Shown here one piece after another: positions 6,561 to 11,879 of a stretch of DNA of 11,879 nt. Location: the NCBI GenBank assembly GCA_008501785.1, contig QQUD01000996.1, positions 1 through 11,879 on the forward strand, written 5' to 3'. The notes beneath the pieces were generated by a model that had not been told where the DNA came from, did not search any database, and worked only from the letters and a program-made list of their open reading frames with translations. A program made the translations under genes and the position numbers. How positions within the stretch are numbered: the first letter of the stretch is position 1; the number at the start of each line of letters is the position of its first letter. This DNA comes from Chloroflexota bacterium. GTDB taxonomy: Bacteria; Chloroflexota; Anaerolineae; Promineifilales; Promineifilaceae.

Positions 6561-7402
6561 ATACATTCACACGCTACCTGTCTGCAAAAAAAACAGTTGA
6601 TGATCGCGCTTTAAACCAGCAGGTGTGGCATGAGATGGCGGCAGTGGTGGGAAAACGGCCGTGTTCCTTCCTCGAAATTGGTGCAGGCATTGGCACAATG
6701 GTTGAACGGTTATGGGGGCAGGATTTATTGCAGGCCTGCCAATACACAGCCATCGACAGCCAGCCAGAAAATATTCATGAGGCAAAACGACGACTCGCAC
6801 CCATTGCCACACAAATCAATCTCGAATTCGAAGCTATCGATCTTTTTGACTTCATTGAGCGAGAAAAGGGTGTGCGAACCTGGGATGTCCTCATTGCTCA
6901 TGCATTTCTTGATTTAATGGACATTCCAGCCGTGCTTCCCCAGCTTTTTTCTTTGTTATCGCCCGGTGGTTATTTCTATTTCACGATCAACTTTGACGGG
7001 ACCACTATCTTGCAGCCAACAATTGATCCCGCATTTGATGCGCTGGTGGAGCACCTTTACCATCGCACAATGGATGAACGAATTACCGCAGGCAAACGAT
7101 CTGGCGATAGTCAAAGCGGCCGTCATCTGTTTGGGCAACTGCGGGAAGCAGGGGCTATGATTTTAGCAGCAGGTAGTTCGGATTGGGTTGTCTTTGCAGG
7201 GGGTAATGGCTATCTAGCAGATGAAGCATATTTTCTACGCTTCATTATCCACACGATGGAACAGGCTTTAAAGGATCATCCAGCACTTGATCAGCAGCGT
7301 TTTTCTAAATGGATTGCGCAGCGGCATCAACAAATTGAAGCCGGTGAGCTGGTTTATATTGCGCATCAGCTTGATTTTTGGGGAGCCATCGACAAGGTAT
7401 GA
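6557..7402 (+). CDS. Class I SAM-dependent methyltransferase
   Basis: Predicted cytosolic methyltransferase of 281 residues with a Rossmann-like SAM-binding fold. Motif I is [10 protein letters not shown] (about 38-47); the acidic residue binding the SAM ribose is Asp67 in YTAID. The [13 protein letters not shown] stretch and [13 protein letters not shown] (about 145-157) fit motifs IV and post-motif. The C-terminal third, rich in His, Gln and aromatic residues and ending in [14 protein letters not shown], probably shapes the substrate pocket. I cannot name the substrate. The ATG at 6557 is preferred to TTG at 6548; no Shine-Dalgarno is visible because the leader is a heptad repeat, so expression may depend on translation coupled to the hydrolase 47 bases upstream. 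It is an isolated metabolic-type gene with no obvious pathway neighbour. Confidence 0.85.
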   Translation: MYTFTRYLSAKKTVDDRALNQQVWHEMAAVVGKRPCSFLEIGAGIGTMVERLWGQDLLQACQYTAIDSQPENIHEAKRRLAPIATQINLEFEAIDLFDFIEREKGVRTWDVLIAHAFLDLMDIPAVLPQLFSLLSPGGYFYFTINFDGTTILQPTIDPAFDALVEHLYHRTMDERITAGKRSGDSQSGRHLFGQLREAGAMILAAGSSDWVVFAGGNGYLADEAYFLRFIIHTMEQALKDHPALDQQRFSKWIAQRHQQIEAGELVYIAHQLDFWGAIDKV

Positions 7403-7428
7403 AATCTGGATTGAATTCAGCTAGAAGA

Positions 7429-7470
7429 GAATAATGAATTGTGAATAATAAATTGTGAATTGTGAATGTA
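7429..7470. repeat. Heptanucleotide array, GAATTGT type
   Basis: Six 7-mers in a row read GAATAAT, GAATTGT, GAATAAT, AAATTGT, GAATTGT, GAATGTA. They lie in the 92-base convergent spacer between the methyltransferase (plus) and the LRR gene (minus). I see no hairpin-plus-T-tract terminator for either gene here, so the array is the only recognisable content of the spacer. Confidence 0.7.
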
Positions 7471-7494
7471 ATGGCGCTTTTGCATAAGGGTAGC

Positions 7495-8511
7495 CTATTG
7501 ATAGATCGTGCAACCGCGTTGTTCAAGTTGGTTGAACCAGGAGGGGGGCGTCCATAATTTGTTCCAGCGCAAATCTAACTTGGTGAGGTTGGGTAAATCG
7601 GCAAGCCAGTTGGGGAGGGTGTTGAGTCGGTTGGCGCGTAAGTCTAAAAAGGTGAGGTTTTGCAGTTGGCGCATGGTGCCTGGTAATGATTTGAGCCGGT
7701 TGTTGCGCAGGTCTAAGTGGGTGAGGCTAGTTAGATTGCCCACTGTGTCGGGGAGTGTGTGCAGCCGGTTGTTCATGAGATGAAGTTCTTTTAACCGGGT
7801 TAAACTACCAATGGAATCAGGCAGTGTGGTAAGCTGGTTATGGTAAAGGCGCAGCTCTTGCAAATTCGTGAGGTTGCCGATTAGTGAAGGCAGTTCTGTA
7901 AATTGGTTATGGGTTAATCCGAGATAGCAGAGGCTGTTTAAATTAGAAAATGTGTTGGGCAATGTTGACAGTTGGTTGTCGCTGAGATAAAGGGTTTTGA
8001 GGTTGTGCAGGCTGCCAATGGTGGGGGGAACGGCCGTTAACAAATTATGCCCTAAATCAAGAATTTCTAGATTTGTGAGTTGACCGATGGTGGTGGGAAC
8101 GGCCGTTAACTCATTATCATGCACATAAAGCTGGGTCAAATCGTACAGGTCGCCAATTTGCTCTGGCAGCACATGCAACGGATTTTGACCAATAGAAAGG
8201 TGTTTCAGATCGTTCAACTGCCAAATGAAATCAGGCAGCACTTTCAAATTATTGGCACGGGCGCTGAATATCTGCAACTTTGCCAAATGACTCAACGAAG
8301 GCGGCAGTTCCGACAACTTGTTGTTATCGAGATGAAGTTCTTCAAGCTCAGTCAGCACATCCATCCAATCTGGAAGCTCAGTTAACACATTTTCGTCCAA
8401 AACAAGCCTTTTTAACAGCATGTGTTTCGTCACAGATTGAGGAACAGTAATTAGCTGCAAACTGGTTAAATCAAGCGTTTCTTGTTTGCCTAAATTGTTA
8501 GAATCACTCAT
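7495..8511 (-). CDS. Leucine-rich-repeat protein, 23-residue repeats
   Basis: Predicted soluble protein-binding protein of 338 residues, nearly all leucine-rich repeat. After a short polar N-terminus there are 14 units of consensus LxxLxLxxNxLxxLPxxIGxL, 13 of them full 23-residue units without gaps (for example LEILDLGHNLLTAVPPTIGS), closed by a C-terminal cap ending in RGCTIYQ. The IGxL/LPxxI style matches the Ras-group (SHOC2-like) and bacterial LRRs. There is no signal peptide or membrane helix and no attached kinase, GTPase or ligase domain, so it probably acts in the cytosol as a scaffold. The ATG at 8511 is preferred; an in-frame TTG at 8529 would add six residues. It follows the acetyltransferase by 90 bases on the same strand and is the last gene of the minus-strand set. 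No terminator is visible. Confidence 0.9.
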   Translation of the reverse strand: MSDSNNLGKQETLDLTSLQLITVPQSVTKHMLLKRLVLDENVLTELPDWMDVLTELEELHLDNNKLSELPPSLSHLAKLQIFSARANNLKVLPDFIWQLNDLKHLSIGQNPLHVLPEQIGDLYDLTQLYVHDNELTAVPTTIGQLTNLEILDLGHNLLTAVPPTIGSLHNLKTLYLSDNQLSTLPNTFSNLNSLCYLGLTHNQFTELPSLIGNLTNLQELRLYHNQLTTLPDSIGSLTRLKELHLMNNRLHTLPDTVGNLTSLTHLDLRNNRLKSLPGTMRQLQNLTFLDLRANRLNTLPNWLADLPNLTKLDLRWNKLWTPPSWFNQLEQRGCTIYQ

Positions 8512-8601
8512 GAATGGTTCCGTCGTCAAGTTTTTTCATTTACTGTCTGGTATGTGTTTACAGATTGAACAAGTGTTATCTTTCATTCACATGGCCATCT
8601 T

Positions 8602-9168
8602 TCAAGGAAGGAATTGGCTAACATAAACAGACTGGAATTCCTCGGCCAGAATGTCCATTAAAATGGCGTCATGTTTTTTGCCGCCAATAATTCGGGCTTG
8701 CCGTCTGCGGCCAATTTCTTGAAAACCGACCCGTTTGTAAGCGTTGATGGCACGTTCGTTAAACGAAAAAGTGCCGAGCATGATGCTGTTTAGGTTGAGC
8801 AGGTTAAAGCCATAATCGAGCAGCAGCTTGACGGCATCTTGCCCATACCCTTGCCCCCAGCAATCTTTTTCACCAATGAAAATGCCGAGCATGGCGTTGC
8901 GATCAATCTGATTAATGCCGAACAGCAGACAGCGGCCAAGCAAGGTGTTTGTATCTAAATCAACAATGCTAAACGTATGCGTTTGATTGCGCAGCATGTC
9001 ATTCACATGTTCTTGGGCAAGCTCAAGTGAGTAAGGTGTGTAGGCTTCGTCCCCCAACGGAATGGTAATGTCTAAGTCGTTTAACCATTCAGCCCATTTG
9101 TCGGCATCTTCTGCCAGACAAGGCGACAAATAACATTTTTCTCCAACAAGTTTTTTGTAGTAAGGCAT
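8602..9168 (-). CDS. GNAT-family N-acetyltransferase, RimJ/RimL type
   Basis: Predicted cytosolic acetyl-CoA-dependent N-acetyltransferase, 188 residues. The acetyl-CoA loop is in GQGYGQDA (fitting Q/R-x-x-G-x-G/A), preceded by LGIFIGEKDCWG and followed by the motif-B stretch SFNERAINAYKRVGFQEIGR, typical of the Acetyltransf_3 group that acts on protein N-termini or small amines. The true substrate cannot be read from sequence. I chose the ATG at 9168 because AAAGGGGA lies at Shine-Dalgarno distance and the fold starts directly after it. A GTG at 9246, 10 bases after the kinase stop, would add 26 residues (METAVYS...) that do not look like part of the domain and would run through a 25-bp hairpin. 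Same strand as the kinase gene, so likely co-transcribed. Confidence 0.88.
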   Translation of the reverse strand: MPYYKKLVGEKCYLSPCLAEDADKWAEWLNDLDITIPLGDEAYTPYSLELAQEHVNDMLRNQTHTFSIVDLDTNTLLGRCLLFGINQIDRNAMLGIFIGEKDCWGQGYGQDAVKLLLDYGFNLLNLNSIMLGTFSFNERAINAYKRVGFQEIGRRRQARIIGGKKHDAILMDILAEEFQSVYVSQFLP

Positions 9169-9190
9169 CTCAATCCCCTTTGCGGTTGGT

Positions 9191-9215
9191 TTGGACAAAA
9201 CGCTGTTTTGTCCAA
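9191..9215 (-). promoter_or_regulatory. 25-bp hairpin or operator in the acetyltransferase leader
   Basis: A perfect 11-bp inverted repeat, TTGGACAAAAC (9191-9201) with GTTTTGTCCAA (9205-9215), surrounds a 3-nt centre. It sits between the kinase stop and the favoured ATG at 9168, with no T-run on either side, so it is not a standard terminator. Its size and symmetry suit a dimeric repressor site, or an mRNA stem separating translation of the two genes. Confidence 0.55.
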
Positions 9216-9256
9216 CGGTTTGAGGGGAGTATACGGCCGTTTCCACCCCAAATCAA

Positions 9257-10471
9257 TCATTCCCAGCGCAAAACATAGGAACCGATACGCAATTTATGTT
9301 TGGCTGGCCATGCCTGATGTTTGTGGGCGAGGAGGCGGTCATCGTCAATAAATGAACCGTTGGTGCTGTTCAAATCGATCACAATCAGCTTTCCTGATTT
9401 GAATTGGAGATGGATATGGCGACGTGAGATGCTTTCATCGGATAAACGAATGTCGTTGTTGGGGGATCGCCCAATGATTAGCTCTTCTTGATCGAGGGGG
9501 ATGATGCGGGTTGTTTCGTAGGGGTGTGTGATGTACAAGCGCGGCAGTTTCCCCCGATTCATGCGCTTTTGCAGACTAATGACGTCTAATTCGGCTGTCA
9601 TCAGATTGACATCTAAATGCGTGGAGGCAGCCCGTAAGGCCATAGCCAAATCATGCCCTGTTTGGAATCGTTGGTCCGCTTGTTTTGCCATTGCTTTCAT
9701 GATGATATGATTCACATGCCCCGGCAAATTGGTCCGCGACTGTCGTGGTGATTGCGGAAAAGCATGTAAATGTGTATGTACAGCATTTTCGGCGGACGCG
9801 ATGTCGTATGGGAGATGGCCCGTGACAAGTTGGTAGAGCAAGACGCCAAGCGCATAGAGGTCAGAACGGCCGTCTACCGGTTCACCAAGCACACGTTCTG
9901 GCGAAAGGTAGGGCAGCGTAGGTACAGGAATGTTTTCCAAACCCTTTTGCTTGGGTGCAATAAGATGCGCTACTCCAAAATCGGCCAACATGGTCGATGC
10001 TAAATAGCCAGTTCCCTGAGGCGCACGGCGAATAAACACATTTCTCGGTGTGATAGACCGATGCAGCATCCCCATTTCGTGGGCATAGGCAGCACCATCA
10101 GCCAATTGTGCAACCAGGTTCAGCGCATCAATCAGTGCCAAAGGCTGTTGCATCTCGCCCCATTGACGCATCTTATCTGTAAGACTGCCCCCTTCAACCA
10201 GGTTCATCGCCATAAATAAGTTCCCTTTCACAAAGTTTGCTTCGTAAACAGGGAGGATATTAGCGTGCTGCCAGGAAACGGCCGTTTGTGCCAACTCCCA
10301 AAACCGGTGCTGAAAAGCAGCATCATGGGCCAATGGGTTGTGAATGACACGGAGCGCCACACGATGATCGGTTTGCTCCTCTCGGGCTTTATACACAACC
10401 CCAATACTGCCTTCACCCAGGACAGATTCAATAATGTATTGTGCGATTTGTTGTCCAAGTAAATTGCTCAT
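9257..10471 (-). CDS. Probable pseudokinase fused to an FHA domain
   Basis: Soluble 404-residue protein: a Hanks-type Ser/Thr kinase fold (about 10-275) and a C-terminal FHA domain (about 312-404). The glycine loop GEGSIGVVY (19-27), a likely helix-C Glu59, Asn144, DFG (Asp164) and PYLSPERVLGEPVDGRSDLYALG are present. The two key catalytic positions are changed: the beta-3 lysine is Arg41 (VALR for VAxK, codon CGT) and the HRD aspartate is Ser139 (HRSITPRN for HRDxKxxN, codon TCT). Catalysis by the usual mechanism is therefore unlikely, though ATP binding is possible. The FHA domain is canonical (IIGRSPNNDIRL, SRRH, DLNSTNGSF), so it should bind phosphothreonine peptides. There is no membrane helix or PASTA domain. 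It lies 60 bases downstream of a membrane-protein gene and just upstream of the acetyltransferase, suggesting one transcript and a signalling or scaffolding role. Confidence 0.88.
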   Translation of the reverse strand: MSNLLGQQIAQYIIESVLGEGSIGVVYKAREEQTDHRVALRVIHNPLAHDAAFQHRFWELAQTAVSWQHANILPVYEANFVKGNLFMAMNLVEGGSLTDKMRQWGEMQQPLALIDALNLVAQLADGAAYAHEMGMLHRSITPRNVFIRRAPQGTGYLASTMLADFGVAHLIAPKQKGLENIPVPTLPYLSPERVLGEPVDGRSDLYALGVLLYQLVTGHLPYDIASAENAVHTHLHAFPQSPRQSRTNLPGHVNHIIMKAMAKQADQRFQTGHDLAMALRAASTHLDVNLMTAELDVISLQKRMNRGKLPRLYITHPYETTRIIPLDQEELIIGRSPNNDIRLSDESISRRHIHLQFKSGKLIVIDLNSTNGSFIDDDRLLAHKHQAWPAKHKLRIGSYVLRWE

Positions 10472-10479
10472 GATTGTCT

Positions 10480-10514
10480 AGCTGTCAGCTATTAGCTATT
10501 AGCTTTTAGCTTTT
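10480..10514. repeat. Heptanucleotide array, AGCTATT type
   Basis: Five 7-mers in a row read AGCTGTC, AGCTATT, AGCTATT, AGCTTTT, AGCTTTT. They make up most of the 60-base gap between the membrane-protein gene and the kinase-FHA gene. On the transcribed (minus) strand this places the array directly before the kinase-FHA start codon, which has no clear Shine-Dalgarno. Confidence 0.75.
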
Positions 10515-10531
10515 TGGCTGAAATGCTCCTC

Positions 10532-11879
10532 CTACGATGTAAAAATAACCTCCAATGTGGGGGCTGTACGGACCTGGTATAAATCATTGGCTCCGTCTTC
10601 ATCTGTTTTAAAAGCAAAGCTGATCTTGAATTGTAAATAGGGCAAATCAAAGTCAAGGGCGTCTCGTACATCGTTTAAAACATCAACGGTTGTGGGTTGG
10701 CTGGAAACACAGTCAATATAAAACCCAAACGCGTCGAAGTCACTTGCGACCAATGGTAAATCAAACTCAGTGGCTTCAAGCATTAAACAATCCAAATCTT
10801 GAAACGGAGATCCTTCTATTTGATTATCCTGTGCGGCGGCGGGAAAGATTAATTTTGCCGAGGTAACCTTGGTTCCCACCGGAATCGTGCTCATATCATA
10901 AGAAAAAAAGCCGTAGACGGCTTCATTGTTTGCTAAATCACCAGCCTGTACTGGTATATCCGTCTCAATCGTGCCAGATTCACTCAGCCAGCCGGTGCCA
11001 TTGGGCACCAACGAAAGTTGAATACCACTGTCATCGGGTGGCGTGGTTGGCGTCGCTTCAGGAAGGGGGGTTGCAGTGGGAACGGCCGTTTCCTGCGGCT
11101 GTGCAGCGGGCTGCGTTGGCTCACCTTCGGCTGCGGGTGTTGCTAATTTCAAGGGAAAGCGCAGTGGGTCCGACCCATTCGCAACCTCTTCGCCATCTGC
11201 AACACCGTCTAAATCAGTATCTGCATGGTTCGGATCCGTTGCATAAATATTGATTTCATCCGTATTCGAGAGACCATCACCATCAGAATCGTCCACACTT
11301 GGAAGTGCGTCTAGTCCATCTGGCGTGTCCGTTTCAGTGCCAGGAAGGGCAAACTCAACGCCACCCGGAGCTGCCGCTTCTCCATCAATCGCGGCACCAT
11401 CAATGGGAACACCCTGCTCATCTTCCAATACAGAGGTGGGATCAATAGGAACTACCAGTTCATCGTCCGCACGCTCCAGCGCCATAACCGGTTGACTGTT
11501 ATCACCTTGCGCATTGCTATTGCCAAAAAATCGGGAGACTGAAAGTGAAGCCAGGAGGACCACCAGCAAAATTTCAACAACAGGTAATGTCCAGGCAGGA
11601 ATAAGCGGTTTTAGCACGATCTGTCCCGTTTGTGTTTGGGCTTGTCCCATATCGTCACGCACCCGTATCTCAAACGAATGGCGACGACTGCGGCCAAAAA
11701 ACGGCCGTTCATCCGAGGCAACAGAAAGGGTCACGGTGGTCGCCTGTCCTGGATCTAGTTTTACTTGCCCTCGTTCACCCTCAAACCGCAGTGAGGGTTG
11801 GGCTGACTGTCCCACCAGGCCCATGAGACCGGTTGCATTCCAGTTGTCACGAACGAGAACCTGACAATAACAGTTATTT
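10532..11879 (-). CDS. Membrane-anchored Ig-like/TSP3/DNRLRE-like protein, 5'-partial
   Basis: The frame ends at TAG 10532-10534 and is open to the last base of the window, so the start lies outside. The ATG at 11824 is internal: the codons before it (VLVRDNWNATGL) complete the first strand of an Ig-like beta-domain of the CARDB/NPCBM-associated kind, which continues through LDPGQATTVTLSV to HSFEIRVRDD. Numbering from 11824, a single membrane helix follows at about 78-96 (LPVVEILLVVLLASLSV), then an acidic region, a thrombospondin type-3-like calcium-binding segment (about 177-221, DSDGDGLSNTDE and DTDLDGVADGEE), a Thr/Pro/Ala-rich linker (230-265) and a C-terminal beta-sandwich like DNRLRE domains (GFFSYDMSTIPVGTKVTSAK). 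The calcium-binding and linker parts are usually extracellular, so the C-terminus is probably outside and the Ig-like part inside; this orientation is inferred. The pseudokinase-FHA gene follows after 60 bases. Confidence 0.82.
   Translation of the reverse strand, partial: NNCYCQVLVRDNWNATGLMGLVGQSAQPSLRFEGERGQVKLDPGQATTVTLSVASDERPFFGRSRRHSFEIRVRDDMGQAQTQTGQIVLKPLIPAWTLPVVEILLVVLLASLSVSRFFGNSNAQGDNSQPVMALERADDELVVPIDPTSVLEDEQGVPIDGAAIDGEAAAPGGVEFALPGTETDTPDGLDALPSVDDSDGDGLSNTDEINIYATDPNHADTDLDGVADGEEVANGSDPLRFPLKLATPAAEGEPTQPAAQPQETAVPTATPLPEATPTTPPDDSGIQLSLVPNGTGWLSESGTIETDIPVQAGDLANNEAVYGFFSYDMSTIPVGTKVTSAKLIFPAAAQDNQIEGSPFQDLDCLMLEATEFDLPLVASDFDAFGFYIDCVSSQPTTVDVLNDVRDALDFDLPYLQFKISFAFKTDEDGANDLYQVRTAPTLEVIFTS

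Larger units (their letters stand above)
1761..11709. repeat. Dispersed palindrome ACGGCCGT, 15 copies
   Basis: The 8-bp palindrome starts at 1762, 3009, 4272, 5262, 5349, 6366, 6453, 6655, 8030, 8099, 9233, 9866, 10278, 11082 and 11701. Nine copies are the full 10-mer AACGGCCGTT (at 1761, 3008, 4271, 5348, 8029, 8098, 10277, 11081, 11700). In 11 copies it is read as Thr-Ala-Val, in two as Gly-Arg and in two as Arg-Pro. It appears in every gene of the window, on both strands; the GNAT copy (9233) lies in the leader if that gene starts at 9168. Three copies are explained by local duplication (hydrolase modules, adjacent LRR units). Confidence 0.95.

Noticed and set aside
7429..7470. CRISPR-like array in the AATTGT repeats
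   Set aside because: The unit is 7 bp with no spacers, and no cas gene is nearby; it is a simple heptad array.
10930..11253. Plus-strand ORFs opposite the TSP3 and Pro-rich linker region
   Set aside because: They are shadows of the minus-strand gene, whose domains are recognisable; the plus-strand peptides show no fold, signal or family.
11825..11879. Treating ATG 11824 as the true start of the membrane protein
   Set aside because: The same frame is open to the window edge and the upstream residues complete an Ig-like strand, so the gene is 5'-partial.

Overview
The window looks like a chromosomal stretch of a Chloroflexota bacterium, probably of the Anaerolineae/Ardenticatenia type. The evidence is family resemblance, not a search: a secreted subtilase with a Tyr-Ala-Trp-Ser-Asp-Gly tail, a secreted hydrolase ending in LYLPIVMK, a free-standing TPR protein of the kind usually fused to large regulators, and a kinase-FHA protein encoded beside a membrane protein. 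There is no rRNA, tRNA, insertion sequence, phage gene or CRISPR array.

Left half, plus strand. (1) A secreted S8 serine protease (115-2148). Its C-terminal hexapeptide repeat is broken by an in-frame amber codon, and the repeat continues in the same frame to a second stop at 2269-2271. (2) A cytosolic TPR protein (2402-3898) followed by a good rho-independent terminator. (3) A secreted hydrolase (4182-6509) made of two copies of an alpha/beta-hydrolase plus FnIII-like module, duplicated with a period of exactly 1104 bp. (4) A class I SAM-dependent methyltransferase (6557-7402).

Right half, minus strand, in transcription order. A membrane-anchored Ig-like/TSP3/DNRLRE-like protein enters from beyond the right edge, with its reading frame open to the last base. 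Next comes a kinase-fold plus FHA protein that lacks both the beta-3 lysine and the HRD aspartate, so it is probably a pseudokinase. A RimJ/RimL-type acetyltransferase and a 14-unit leucine-rich-repeat protein follow. Short gaps suggest co-transcription of at least the first three. A plausible reading is an envelope-to-cytosol sensing or scaffolding set: the membrane protein would sense outside, the pseudokinase-FHA would bind phosphoproteins inside, and the LRR protein would be a further interaction module. The two strands converge at about 7403-7494.

Two genome-scale sequence habits stand out. The 8-bp palindrome ACGGCCGT occurs 15 times in 11.9 kb, where roughly 0.2 would be expected by chance, mostly read as Thr-Ala-Val. 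Three short spacers each hold a different heptanucleotide tandem array (ATTGACA, GAATTGT and AGCTATT types). These resemble in kind the HIP1 and STRR repeats of cyanobacteria.
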